From positions 434,001-498,000 of the forward strand of contig NZ_CP033325.1 of assembly GCF_003710105.1 (NCBI RefSeq): DNA of 64,000 nucleotides, read 5' to 3'. The first letter of the stretch is position 1. Each line of letters starts with the position of its first letter. This stretch comes from Georgenia faecalis. Lineage in GTDB: Bacteria > Actinomycetota > Actinomycetes > Actinomycetales > Actinomycetaceae. The notes under the pieces were generated by a model. It was given only the letters and a program-made list of their open reading frames with translations. It made no database searches and was not told the origin of the DNA. Positions 34,040-43,900 of this stretch are shown here, in pieces. Position numbers and translations under genes: made by a program.

Positions 34040-35302
34040 TCAGTACGTGCCGAGGCCGAGCAGGACGGGGGCGTACGTGACGAGCAGGAGCATGGCGACG
34101 GAGACCGTGAGCCACGGGACCATGTCCCGCAGCGACTTCTCCATCGGGATCCCGGCGATCCGGCTCGTGATGAGCAGGTTGATGCCGACCGGCGGCGTGA
34201 TGAGCCCGATGGCCAGGTTGATGACGACGATGAGGCCGAAGTGGACGGGGTCCACGCCTGCCGCCGTGACGACCGGCAGGAGGATCGGGGTGAAGATGAT
34301 GATCGCCGCGTTGCCCTCGACGACGGTGCCGATGAGCAGCAGCAGCACGTTGACGACGAGCAGGATGAGCACCATGTTGTCGGTGAGCCCGAGGACGGCG
34401 TCGGCGACGATCTGCGGCGTCCCGCCGGTGACGAGCGCCCACGAGTAGGCCTGGGCCATGGCGATGATGAGCATGATGGCGGCGACGAGCATGGTCGTCT
34501 CCCGCATCGCCTTGACGATGCGCGGCCACGTGAGCTCCCGGTAGACGACGGCGCCGAGGATCGCGGCGATGAGCACCGCGACCGCCCCGCCCTCCGTCGC
34601 GGTGAAGATCCCCAGGCGGATGCCGCCGAGGATGATGACCGGGATCGTCAGGGCGGGCACGGCCTTGGCCGCGGCGCGCAGCACGTCCCGGGCGCCGACG
34701 CCGGTCTCGGCCGGGTAGCCCTTCTTGCGGGCGATGAGCCAGCCGGTGACGAGGTAGACGGCGCCGAAGCCCAGGCCGATGTACAGGCCGTGGAAGAACA
34801 GCGCGCTCACCGACACCTCGGCGGCGACGGCGTAGATGATCATCGTGATGCTCGGCGGGAGCACGAGCGCGATGATCGAGGCGGTGGCCGTCACCGCGGC
34901 GGCGTCGCCCGGGGAGTAGTGGCGGCGCAGCATCTGGGGGATGAGGAGGCGCCCCACCGAGGACGCGTCGGCGACGGCGGAGCCCGACATGCCGCCGAAG
35001 GCGACGTTGGTGAGGACGTTGACGGCGGAGAGCCCGCCGCGGATCCGGCCGACGACGGCGTAGGCGAAGTCGATGAGCCGCTGGGTGATGCCGCCGGCGT
35101 TCATCAGGGCGCCGGCGAGGACGAACAGCGGGACGGCGAGCAGCGGGAACGAGCGCATGCCGGCGACGAAGCGCTGCGCCCCGACCTCCGGGGGGACGCC
35201 GTCGACGCCGAGGGCGGCGAACGAGGCGAGGCCGATGGCGACGCCGACGGGCGCGCCGATGACGAGCAGGACGACGAGGACGCCGCCGAGGATGAGGGGC
35301 AT
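34040..35302 (-). CDS. dctM: TRAP transporter large permease (DctM)
   Basis: 420 residues with about twelve membrane segments. Family blocks are PLFVLAGALMNAGGI, AFGGMSGSAVADASSVG, LVLPPSITMIIYAVAAEVS and the closing NLAIGLITPPVGINLLIT. It forms the sodium-coupled transport channel together with DctQ and takes substrate from DctP. It starts one base after dctQ ends, so the two are made together. The substrate is set by DctP. Confidence 0.95.
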   Translation of the reverse strand: MPLILGGVLVVLLVIGAPVGVAIGLASFAALGVDGVPPEVGAQRFVAGMRSFPLLAVPLFVLAGALMNAGGITQRLIDFAYAVVGRIRGGLSAVNVLTNVAFGGMSGSAVADASSVGRLLIPQMLRRHYSPGDAAAVTATASIIALVLPPSITMIIYAVAAEVSVSALFFHGLYIGLGFGAVYLVTGWLIARKKGYPAETGVGARDVLRAAAKAVPALTIPVIILGGIRLGIFTATEGGAVAVLIAAILGAVVYRELTWPRIVKAMRETTMLVAAIMLIIAMAQAYSWALVTGGTPQIVADAVLGLTDNMVLILLVVNVLLLLIGTVVEGNAAIIIFTPILLPVVTAAGVDPVHFGLIVVINLAIGLITPPVGINLLITSRIAGIPMEKSLRDMVPWLTVSVAMLLLVTYAPVLLGLGTY

Positions 35303-35303
35303 G

Positions 35304-35888
35304 TCAGGCGTCCTTGTCGTGAGAGGTCGGCACGGCGGCGGGCTCGAGCTCGGGCGCGTTGGCCTGCACCGGGTCGAGCGGGGTGTCGAACTCCCCGCGC
35401 AGCGTCGCGACGAGCTTCTCGAGCGCGTAGACGAAGGAGAAGCCCATGCCGATCGGGACGATGAGGTACATCGCGAGCAGCGAGATGTCCGTGCCGGTGG
35501 CGATGGTGAGCCCGGTCATGAGCTGGCGGGCACCGGTGGGGAGCATGAGCGCGGCGTAGACCGTGACGAGGCCGAACAGGCCGGCCGAGAGGAGGTAGCC
35601 GAGGGCGACGACGACCCGGCGGGCGGTGCCGCGCAGGCGGTCGACGACGATCGTGACGGCGATGTGCTCGCTGTGACGCACCGCGACGGGGATCGCCGCC
35701 ATGACGCACCAGACGAACATGAGCGTGGCGAACTCCTCCGACCACACGGTCGGGCTGTTGAGGACGTACCGCATGAACACCTGCAGCACGAGGACGACGC
35801 TCACCAGCGTGATGGCCACGCCGGAGATCGTCATGAGGACGCGTTCGGCGCCGGAGAGCACCCCGCGCACGAGCCGGGCGGCGCTCAC
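35304..35888 (-). CDS. dctQ: TRAP transporter small permease (DctQ)
   Basis: 194 residues from GTG 35888, which overlaps the dehydrogenase stop by 4 bp (GTGA). Four membrane segments are visible, with the family pattern VLQVFMRYVLNSPTVWSEEFA, then MFVWCVMAAIPVAVRHSEHI and a final helix before a hydrophilic tail (TPLDPVQANAPELEPAAVP) about 30 residues longer than usual. DctQ pairs with DctM in the membrane. The arrangement dehydrogenase-dctQ-dctM-dctP-otnK-otnC forms one transcription unit. Confidence 0.9.
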   Translation of the reverse strand: MSAARLVRGVLSGAERVLMTISGVAITLVSVVLVLQVFMRYVLNSPTVWSEEFATLMFVWCVMAAIPVAVRHSEHIAVTIVVDRLRGTARRVVVALGYLLSAGLFGLVTVYAALMLPTGARQLMTGLTIATGTDISLLAMYLIVPIGMGFSFVYALEKLVATLRGEFDTPLDPVQANAPELEPAAVPTSHDKDA

Positions 35889-36883
35889 GGGACCATCACC
35901 AGCTTGACGATGTCCCCGGGGCCGTCGGCGGCCATGGCCGTGGTGATCGCGGCGCCCTCCTCGAGGGAGGTGGTGCGGGTGACGAGGGCGTCGGCGAGGT
36001 CCGGGTGGCGGCGGAGCACCTCGAGGGCGGTGCGGAAGTCCTCCTTGGTGTACATCGCCGTCCCGAGCAGGGCGATCTCGCGCACCTGCACCTGGCCGAC
36101 GGGCACCGGGACGGGCTGGTTGAACACGGCGACCTGGACGATCGCGCCGCCCGGGGCGACCGTCTCGAAGGCGCGGTCGACGAGCGCCGGGACGCCCGCG
36201 GCGATGAAGACGGCGTCGTAGGAGCCAGCCTCCAGGGCGGCGTCGGGCGTGTGGACGCCCGTGGCCCCGAGGGAGCGCAGGAGCGGGTGGACGTGCTCGC
36301 GGGGCTCGACGACGTCGACCTCTGCGGCGCCGGCGTCGCGGAGCACCTGGGTGATGAGGGCGCCGATCGTGCCGCCGCCGAGGACGAGGGCGCGGTCGTG
36401 AGGGCGGGCGCCGAGCTGGGCCACGGCGTGCGCGGCGACCGCGATGGGCTCCGCGAGGGCGAGGTGGGCGTCGTCGACGTCGTCCGGGGCGGCCACGAGC
36501 GTGTAGGCGGGCACGACGACGTGCTCGGCGAAGGAGCCGTCCCACTCGGCGATGCCGAGCATCTCCTTGTCGGCGCAGAGGTGGTAGCGGCCCACGCGGC
36601 ACCGCTCGCACGCGCCGCACGGGCGCTGCGGGTCGATGACGACGCGGTCGCCGACGGTGACGCCGTCGACGTCGGGGCCGATCTCGGCCACGCGCCCGCC
36701 GGCCTCGTGGCCGGAGATCAGCGGCGGGATGCGGAACGGGTGCGTGCCGCGCAGGGCGGCGAGGTCCGAGCCGCACACGCCGGTGGACGTGACGGCGACG
36801 AGGACCTCCCCGGGACCCGGCGTCGGACGGGGGATGTCGACCACGTGGGCGGTCCCGGAGGTCTCGAATCTGATGGCGCGCAT
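35885..36883 (-). CDS. Zinc-dependent MDR dehydrogenase of the tetronate-type operon
   Basis: 332 residues from the ATG at 36883. Catalytic zinc ligands are in GVCGSDLAAL (Cys) and PPLISGHEAGG (His, Glu); structural zinc is held by the four cysteines of CGACERCRVGRYHLC. The NAD fold has LVLGGGTIGALITQV. It resembles sorbitol/threonine-dehydrogenase-like MDR enzymes that oxidise a secondary alcohol next to another hydroxyl. As first gene of the operon it should perform the first oxidation of the imported acid; known pathways use an unrelated dehydrogenase (LtnD) here. Divergent from a GntR regulator. Confidence 0.9.
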   Translation of the reverse strand: MRAIRFETSGTAHVVDIPRPTPGPGEVLVAVTSTGVCGSDLAALRGTHPFRIPPLISGHEAGGRVAEIGPDVDGVTVGDRVVIDPQRPCGACERCRVGRYHLCADKEMLGIAEWDGSFAEHVVVPAYTLVAAPDDVDDAHLALAEPIAVAAHAVAQLGARPHDRALVLGGGTIGALITQVLRDAGAAEVDVVEPREHVHPLLRSLGATGVHTPDAALEAGSYDAVFIAAGVPALVDRAFETVAPGGAIVQVAVFNQPVPVPVGQVQVREIALLGTAMYTKEDFRTALEVLRRHPDLADALVTRTTSLEEGAAITTAMAADGPGDIVKLVMVP

Positions 36884-36996
36884 GGACTGCTGCTCTTCCC
36901 CGCGACTCTCGGGCCGCGTTGCTCTGCGTGGCGGGACAGTCGTCCGGTGCCGGGCCGACGTCGGCGGGGCATCCGGTGTGACTGGAATGACCGTAT

Positions 36997-37009
36997 CCTG
37001 TCATACAGG
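36997..37009. promoter_or_regulatory. FadR-type GntR operator
   Basis: CCTGTCATACAGG is an inverted repeat with five-base arms and three-base spacer. Its core TGT-N3-ACA matches the FadR-subfamily consensus TNGTNNNACNA. It lies 92 bp before the regulator gene and 114 bp before the dehydrogenase gene, so it can control both directions. Confidence 0.75.
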
Positions 37010-37100
37010 TTGCCATGCTCTGTGCCCCAGGTCTCACGGCGGTGGGGTGTGGGGCGTGCCGCAGGGCACAATGGCGCGATCGTCAGCCCAAGGAGGAACG

Positions 37101-37829
37101 GTGCCCGACCCCTCGCCGTCGAGCGGCATCGTCCGGCAGCGCCGGCTCTCCGACCAGGTGGCCGACGCGCTCCGCGACGACATCCTCGCCCGCGGGCTCC
37201 GGCCGGGGGACCGCCTGCCCTCCGAGCGCGAGCTGTGCGAGACCTACGGCGTCTCGCGCACCGTGGTCCGCGAGGCCCTGCGCGCCCTCACCGCCAAGGG
37301 CATCGTCGTCGCCACCCCCGGGTCGGGGCTGAGCGTGGGCCGCACGAGCATTGACGACGTCGGCCAGATGCTCCAGATGTTCCTCCACCACGGCCCCAAC
37401 GTCCCGTACCTGCAGCTCCACGAGGTACGGGCGACCCTCGAGGTCGCCGTCGCCGGCCTCGCCGCCGAGCGCATCGACGACGCGCACCTCACCCAGCTCG
37501 CCGACCTCTGCGACCAGCTCCCCGGCCACGCCGACGACATCGTCGCCGCCTCCACCAACGACTACGCCTTCCACCGCGGCCTCGCCGTCGCCACCGGCAA
37601 CGACTTCTTCGTCATGCTCTACGACGTGCTCGGCGAGGGGCTCATGGAGACGCGCATCGCGACGTTCTCCTACGACCCCCGCCGCATCGATGTCGTCACC
37701 CGGGCGCACCGGGCGATCGTGGAGCACCTCGACGCGCACCGCGCCGACGGCGCGCGGGAGGCGATGCTCGACCACCTCAACGAGGTGCGCGGGACCTGGG
37801 TCCGGCACCAGGAGAGCGCGGCGACCTGA
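37101..37829 (+). CDS. GntR-family (FadR subfamily) transcription regulator
   Basis: 242 residues from GTG 37101, with a strong ribosome binding site AAGGAGGA (37090-37097); earlier in-frame starts are rejected. The winged helix-turn-helix includes LRPGDRLPSERELCETYGVSRTVVREALRAL (two blocks) in residues 25-60. The C-terminal FCD domain (about 90-235) has the helical metal-binding pattern HEVRATLEVAVAGLAAERI, NDYAFHRGLAVATGN and RAHRAIVEHLDAHRADGA. It probably senses an intermediate of the divergent tetronate-type pathway and represses both units from the operator at 36997-37009. Confidence 0.93.
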   Translation: MPDPSPSSGIVRQRRLSDQVADALRDDILARGLRPGDRLPSERELCETYGVSRTVVREALRALTAKGIVVATPGSGLSVGRTSIDDVGQMLQMFLHHGPNVPYLQLHEVRATLEVAVAGLAAERIDDAHLTQLADLCDQLPGHADDIVAASTNDYAFHRGLAVATGNDFFVMLYDVLGEGLMETRIATFSYDPRRIDVVTRAHRAIVEHLDAHRADGAREAMLDHLNEVRGTWVRHQESAAT

Positions 37830-37836
37830 CCGCGGT

Positions 37837-38943
37837 CTATGACGGCGGGGCGGTGGGGACCGGCGGTGCGGGTGCGGTGCTGCCTGCCGGCGGTGGGGGA
37901 GCGGGAGCCGGCGGCGTGGGGGCGCGCGATGCGGCGCGGGCGCGGAGCGCGGGCTGCACCACGGCCACGGCCAGCGCGGCCGCGGCGGCCGTCGCGGCTG
38001 ACACCGCCGAGGCGGCCGTGGCGAGGGTCGCGGACGATGCCGCCGGGGCGGCTGCGGCCGCCGTCACCGGCTCGGGCGCCAGCACCGCCAGGGCCCCGGG
38101 GCGGACGCGGGCGGTGACCGGGAGGTCGACGAGGCGCTCGCCGTCGGCGTAGGCGGTGACCGCGGTGTCGGCGGAGAGGGAGACCGTCCGGCCGCGCCAC
38201 ACCTCGACCTCCTCGAGGTCGACATGCCGGCCGGAGTACACCGAGGGGAAGAAGCGCAGCAGCCGCAGCCGCGACATCGCGCGGACCAGGACGACGTCGA
38301 GGAGCCCGTCGTCGAGCGCCGCCCCCGGGGCGATGTGCATGCCGTGGCCGTACTGGCCCGAGTTGGCGACGACGACGGTGCACGCCCGTTCGACGTGCTC
38401 GACGCCGTCGACGGTGATCCGGTACGTCGCGGGCCGGAACGCCAGCACCGCGCGGACCGCCGCGTAGGGGTACTGGAGCCGTCCCGGCAGCCGCCGGGCG
38501 CCGTCGACGAACTCCGACGCCAGCGAGTCCACGCCGGCGAAGACGCTCCCCGGGACGAGCCGGCCGCCGACGTCGACGAGGTCGACCCGGCGCGGCTCGG
38601 CGGTGAGGAGGGTGGCGGCGACGTCCTCCGGCGACCGGCCGATCCCCAGCTGCGCCGCGAAGTCGTTGCCCCGGCCGCCGGGGACGATGCCGAGCACGCC
38701 GCCCGCCGCGACCACCGGACCGACGAGCGAGGCGACGGTGCCGTCCCCGCCGACCGCGACGACCACCGCCCCCCGGCCGACGGCGGCGCGCGCGAGGACC
38801 GCGCTGTGCTCGCTGCAGCGGCTGTGGGCCACCTCGACGTCGGCGCCGGCCGCCCGGAGGACCCGGGTCACGGCGCCCGCCGCGGCCGTGGCGGCGCCCC
38901 CGCCGGAGGCGGGGTTGACGAGGAGACAGAAGGCGCGCGCCAT
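37837..38943 (-). CDS. Diacylglycerol kinase family lipid kinase
   Basis: About 368 residues from the ATG at 38943 (MARAFCLLVNPASGGG); GTG 38946 and ATG 39003 are in-frame alternatives. The DAGK catalytic domain has LLVNPASGGGAA near the start, VVAVGGDGTVASL (GGDGT, nucleotide and active site), GIVPGGRGNDFAAQLG and a C-terminal beta domain ending at ADGERLVDLPVTARVRPGALAVL. It would phosphorylate a lipid alcohol such as diacylglycerol. The last 75 residues or so are an unusual Ala/Pro/Thr-rich, low-complexity tail (APPPPAGSTAPAPPVPTAPP) not found in typical members. Confidence 0.88.
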   Translation of the reverse strand: MARAFCLLVNPASGGGAATAAAGAVTRVLRAAGADVEVAHSRCSEHSAVLARAAVGRGAVVVAVGGDGTVASLVGPVVAAGGVLGIVPGGRGNDFAAQLGIGRSPEDVAATLLTAEPRRVDLVDVGGRLVPGSVFAGVDSLASEFVDGARRLPGRLQYPYAAVRAVLAFRPATYRITVDGVEHVERACTVVVANSGQYGHGMHIAPGAALDDGLLDVVLVRAMSRLRLLRFFPSVYSGRHVDLEEVEVWRGRTVSLSADTAVTAYADGERLVDLPVTARVRPGALAVLAPEPVTAAAAAPAASSATLATAASAVSAATAAAAALAVAVVQPALRARAASRAPTPPAPAPPPPAGSTAPAPPVPTAPPS

Positions 38944-39070
38944 CACGACGGCCCTGGCCCGTCGATCGACGTCGTCCGCACTGAGCGCTCCCATCGGGCT
39001 GGTCGTGCGCACACCGGTGAACGCACTGCGGGTCATCGTAGGGAACTTGGCGCAGGCGCGGGAGGGGGTC

Positions 39071-39128
39071 CCCACCCCCATGTGGTGATCGTGCAGAAAC
39101 CCCATGTGGTGATCTTGCAGAAACGCTG
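39071..39128 (+). repeat. Two tandem copies of the TGATCGTGCAGAAACGCTGA intergenic repeat
   Basis: Copy 1 (39071-39100) is C-rich then ATGTGGTGATCGTGCAGAAAC; copy 2 (39101-39128) is CCCATGTGGTGATCTTGCAG plus AAACGCTG. They follow each other directly between the lipid-kinase start and the end of the SDR gene. See the repeat-family finding for the other copies. Confidence 0.8.
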
Positions 39129-39146
39129 GGCCCGCTCCCCGGCGAC

Positions 39147-39812
39147 CTAGAAGCGGGCGGAGAATCCGCCGTCGGCGTGGAGCAGCTGCCCCGAGACCCA
39201 GCGCCCCTCGCGGGACAGGAGGAACGCCACGACGGCAGCGATGTCCGCGGGCGTGCCGAGCCGCCCGAGCGGATGGGCCGGGATCAGGACGGTACGCAGG
39301 TCGTCGTCGATCCAGCCCGTGTCGACCGGTCCCGGGTTGACGACGTTGGCGGAGACGCCGACCGGACCCAGCTCGCGCGCGGCCGAGATGACGATGCGGT
39401 CCAGAGCAGCCTTCGACGCGCCGTACGGCAGGTTGCCGGTGGTGTGGTCGCTGGTGAAGGCGACGACGGCGCCGCCGTCGGCGGGAACCTGGCGCGCGAA
39501 CGCGGCGATGAGCAGGAGGCTCGCGCGGGCATTGACCGCCATGTGGCGGTCGAGGCTCTCGGCGGTGGTGGTGAGGATCCCGGACTGGACGTCGTGGGCA
39601 TGGCTGAGCACGAGCGCGCTGATGGGACCGTGGTCGCCCACGACGGCGGCGACGAGCTCGTGCGGGCCGGTCGGGGTCGACAGGTCGCACGGGTAGTCGG
39701 CGTCGGCGAGGTCGCTGGTGGCCACCTGCCACCCGTCGTTCACGAGGCGCGGCACGACGCCCGCCGCGATGCTGTTCGCCCGGGCGGCGCCGGTCACCAG
39801 TGCAAGAGGCAT
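39147..39812 (-). CDS. Short-chain dehydrogenase/reductase
   Basis: 221 residues from the ATG at 39812. Classical SDR with a cofactor loop ALVTGAARANSIAAGV (the middle Gly pattern is altered), VNARASLLLIAAFARQ, active-site S in VAFTSDHTTG and YGASK (PYGASKAALDRIV), and the closing GRWVSGQLLHADGGFSARF. This resembles 3-oxoacyl-ACP reductase-like enzymes. Cofactor and substrate cannot be told. The gene lies alone, with copies of the intergenic repeat on both sides (39071-39128 and 39899-39932). Confidence 0.85.
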   Translation of the reverse strand: MPLALVTGAARANSIAAGVVPRLVNDGWQVATSDLADADYPCDLSTPTGPHELVAAVVGDHGPISALVLSHAHDVQSGILTTTAESLDRHMAVNARASLLLIAAFARQVPADGGAVVAFTSDHTTGNLPYGASKAALDRIVISAARELGPVGVSANVVNPGPVDTGWIDDDLRTVLIPAHPLGRLGTPADIAAVVAFLLSREGRWVSGQLLHADGGFSARF

Positions 39813-39898
39813 GACGGGACGGTAGCCGAGCGGGACGAGCCCACTCCATGCCGTGAGGGGCGAGGGTGCGGGACGTGAGCCCGGGCGCCCCGGGGAGG

Positions 39899-39932
39899 CT
39901 CAGCGTTTTCTGCACGATCACGAGAGAGGGGG
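39899..39932 (-). repeat. Intergenic repeat, minus orientation
   Basis: CTCAGCGTTTTCTGCACGAT followed by CACGAGAGAGGGGG: the reverse complement of the repeat consensus with one extra T. It is followed by a G-rich direct repeat (GGTCAGGGGGCGGGG at about 39931-39945 and again at 39951-39965). Confidence 0.75.
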
Positions 39933-40091
39933 TCAGGGGGCGGGGATCGGGGGTCAGGGGGCGGGGCGGCAGGGGACCACGGCCAGGCGGTCCGCGCTCC
40001 TGCGGCGTCAGGTGAGGCGGGCTAGCGTCGTCGGTATGCGCGGCCGCAGCGGCGGGGCAGGGGCACAGTGCCTCATCGGCGGGCACCCCCG

Positions 40092-40799
40092 ATGAGCCTG
40101 TCGCTGCGCGACCTCTCGGCGATCGGGCTCCTCACCCTCACCGCCGCCGCGGGCGTCGTCGACGCCGTCTGCTACTTCAGCCTCGAGCGCGTCTTCACCG
40201 GGAACATGACCGGCAACCTGCTCCTGCTCGGGTTCGCGCTCACCGGCGAGGCCGGCAACCCGGTGAACAACCTCGTGGCCGTCGCGGGATTCCTCCTCGG
40301 CGCCCTCATCGCCGGGCGTCTCGTCCCGCACGGCAAGGCGAGCCCCCTGCCGACCACGACGGTGTGGGCGCTCGTCGGCGGGACGGCGCTAGCCGCGGCG
40401 CTCTGCGGGCTGTGGCTGGCGGCGGGCGAGCTGGGCAGCGGGCAGACGCTCGTCCTCACGGCGCTGCTCGCCGTCGTCATGGGCTCCCAGATCGTCGCGG
40501 TGAAGCCGCTCGGCAACGCGGACATCACGACCGTCGTCGTCACCGGGACCCTCGCCAACATCGCGCGCAACAGCCGCCTCGCCGGGGCGCCGCCGCAGGC
40601 GCGGGCCGGCTGGCTCGACCGGGTCCTCTCGGTGGTCGCGCTCGTCCTCGGGGCGGCGGTCGGGGCCGGCGTCGACCGGAACGTCTCGGGCGCTGCGGCG
40701 CTCTCCCTGGCGGCGGGCCTCATGCTCGTCGGGGTCGTGGTGCTCCTCGTGGTCCGACGGCGGCAGCTGGCGGACATCGCTGCCGACGCGCGGCCCTGA
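40092..40799 (+). CDS. DUF1275 (YoaK-like) membrane protein
   Basis: 235 residues from the ATG at 40092; an in-frame start eight codons earlier is less likely. A -10-like TAGCGT lies at 40023-40028. Six to seven membrane segments are visible with the family pattern AAAGVVDAVCYFSLERVFTGNMTGNLLLLG and VMGSQIVAVKPLGNADITTVVVTGTLANIAR (each block cut short here). The function of the family is unknown; the conserved polar residues within membrane helices suggest a transport role. It is monocistronic. Confidence 0.88.
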   Translation: MSLSLRDLSAIGLLTLTAAAGVVDAVCYFSLERVFTGNMTGNLLLLGFALTGEAGNPVNNLVAVAGFLLGALIAGRLVPHGKASPLPTTTVWALVGGTALAAALCGLWLAAGELGSGQTLVLTALLAVVMGSQIVAVKPLGNADITTVVVTGTLANIARNSRLAGAPPQARAGWLDRVLSVVALVLGAAVGAGVDRNVSGAAALSLAAGLMLVGVVVLLVVRRRQLADIAADARP

Positions 40800-40946
40800 G
40801 CCGGGGCCGCGGCTGCTCAACCGCGGAGCGGCGCTCGCCGTCGGGAACGATCCGCCCGCTGTTCGGCATGAGGACCGGCACCGTTCATCGGCTGGCCATG
40901 GGGGCGCCCTACGTTCCTGCCGTCCCCACCCGACGGAGGAGTTCCC

Positions 40947-43900
40947 TTGCCCATGCGCGCCCCATCCGCTCGACCGCCCCGAGCCGCGAGCCCCCCGCTC
41001 CGCGCCCCGAGCCCCCGGCTCCGGGCCGGCGTCGTCACGGCCGCCCTGGCCGCCCTCGTCCTCGGCGCCACGGCGCCGGCGACCACCGCCACCGCGGCCC
41101 CCGCCACGACCTGGCCGCTCGTCGTCACCGAGATCGTGCCGAACCCCGACGGCCACGACCACGTCGAGTACTTCGAGGTCACGAACACCACGACCGAGGA
41201 CCTCGTCATCGGCGAGGGCGGTTACACGTTCTCGTACGCCTTCGACGACTCCGCCGACACTGGCAACACCGTCCCGCTCACGGCCCCGGCCGGGACGGTG
41301 GTCCCCGCCGGCGGCACGACGGTCTTCTGGGTCTCCTACGAGAGCGCCGACGGCAACGTCGACTCCTTCGCCTACGACGAGGCGTACTTCCGCGCGTTCT
41401 GGGCGGCGCGCGGCGGCTCAACCGCGGGGTACGACGTCGTCCGCGTGACCGGTCAGCCCGGGCTGGCCAACGGCGGCGGGCGCACGATCCGCGTCGCCGA
41501 CGGCGACGGTGCCGTCGTGGGGTGGTCGCACTACCCGCCGGGCTCGACGGGCATCGACCAGGCGGCGCAGTTCCGCACCCCGGTCGACCCGGCCCAGGGG
41601 TCGATGGACGTCCTCGCCGCCAACGCCGCGCCGAGCCCCGGCGTCGTCGACCCCGCGCAGCTCGAGGACCGCGGCGGCTCCGAGGAGCCCACCGAGGAGC
41701 CGACGGAGGAGCCGACGGAGGAGCCGACGGACGAGCCCACCGAGGACCCGACGACGGACCCGGCCGCCCCGATCCCCGGTCCCGCCGCGGACTCGGTCGT
41801 CGGCACCCTCCTGCTCACCGAGCTCGTCGTCGACAGCACGAACGTCGGCGCGAGCGACGGCTACGAGTACATCGAGGTCTACAACACGACCACCCAGCCG
41901 ATCGACTTCGCCGACTACCAGATCCGCTACCTCTACCCGGACAGCGGCTCCTCCGCGCTGTGGCCGGCCACCCCCGAGGGCGCCGTGGTCGCCCCCGGCG
42001 ACACGCTCGTCCTGTGGATCAAGAACGGCCCCAACGCCGAGCTCACCCGCGCGGACTTCAACGCCTTCTACGGCACCGCGGTCCCCGAGGCGCAGATCCT
42101 CGAGATCGCGGCCGGCGGCATGGCCAACGGCAGCGCCCGCGGCATCGAGGTCATCACGGACACCGGGGTCACGGTCAACGGCGGGCTCTACAACCTCAAC
42201 GGCGCCCGCGACGTTCAGCTCAACCAGGGGCTCACGTACGCGGTCGACCCCGCGGACTTTGCGCTCCAGCGCCTCCTCGGCCCGCGGCCCGCCACGCCCG
42301 GCGCGGTCGACGCGGACCAGGTCCCCACCGAGCTCACGGCCATGACGCCCGACACGGCAGCGCCCGTCGTCGCGGACACGACCCCGGCCACGATCGACCC
42401 GAGCGGCGACTTCACCATCTCCGCGACGATCACCGACGACTCCCTCGTCCGCAGCGTCACCCTCGAGCTGCGCTCCGACGTCGAGGATGCCGCGCGCACG
42501 GTCAACCTCCTGCGCGGTGACGCGGACGGCTATGCCCACACGGTGGGCGCCGTCGACCTCATCGGCAAGGCGTACTACGAGTACCGCTTCGTCGTCTCCG
42601 ACGGCACGAACGTCACGGCGACCGACGTCGTGCGCGTCCCGGTCGAGGGTGTCAACGCCGCCCCGGTCCGCCTCAGCGTCTCCGACGGCGACGTCCTCTC
42701 CGGCGCCACGACCCTCTCCGCCGCGGGCGAGGCGTTCCCGGCCGACCTCACGCTCGCGATCGATGGCGTCGAGCGCACCCCCACGACGGCGCAGCTCGAG
42801 TCCGCGCCGGTGTTCGCCGTCGAGGTGACGGCCACGGACGACCGGTTCCGCAACGCCGTCGTCATGCCGGGTGAGGGCGAGACGACCAACGAGCAGTGCG
42901 CCACCGGCGAGGTGCTCACGCTCTTCGAGCGCGGCACGTACGCCGACGTCGAGACGGTCACCGCGCCGGTGCCGCTCGGCTACCTCGAGCAGGGCGCCGA
43001 CCTCACCATCCTCGTCTCCTCGGGCACGAAGGCCTGGCCGTGCGAGGACGACAACGAGAACAACGACGACTACTCGATCTCCAACCCCCGGCTCATCCTC
43101 CCCGACGGCCGCACGCTCACGCCGGCCGGCTACACGGGCGGCGCGCTGTCGATGGGCGACTCCAACGACGGTCAGTACGACAACTACCCGGCCGTCTTCA
43201 CCATCCCCGACGACGCCTACACGGCCGTCGGCTACGCCTGGGACACCACCGGGGCCGACGACGGCGAGCATGCCGTCACCGCGACGGACGGCGAGTTCAC
43301 GGCCCGCGCCGCCGTCGTCGTCGACAACACGGCGCCCGTGGTCACGTCGCGCGTGAGCGCGGACCGCGCCGAGGGGGATCTCCTCCAGGGCGCCATCACC
43401 CTCGACGCCGAGGTCACCGACGCGACCACCGAGGTGGCCGACGTGCTCGCCACGCTCGACGGCGAGCCCGTCGAGCTGCCGCACGCGACGTCGTCGAGCG
43501 ACCTCGCCGTGGGCGCGCACACGTTCGCGGTGACGGCCACGGACGCCGCGGGCAACACGGCCGAGCTCGTCGAGACCTTCGAGGTGCCGGACGAGGACCC
43601 CGCCGTCGAGCTCCTCGCGCCCGAGGACGGCGTGTCCGTTGCGGCTCCCGAGCTCGAGCTCTCCGCCCGGGTGAGCGACCCGACGGGTGACGACCTCGAC
43701 GTCGAATTCCGGGAGGCCTTCGCCTATGACCCGACGGACGCGGCCGTGACGGCGCGCTCCGGCCAGACCCGCGACGCGCTCGCTCCCGAGCGGGACGGCA
43801 CGGAGCTCGACGACGCCCAGCGCGCGGCGCTCGCCACGATGGATGGGGAGTCTGCCTCCGTGACCAGCGCGGACGCGCTGCCCTACCAGGCGTTCGACGT

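Noticed and set aside
37837-40086. Longer lipid-kinase frame that would start near 40086
   Set aside because: The upstream 380 codons are Arg/Pro-rich and cross the SDR gene and two repeat copies; the kinase domain starts at 38943.
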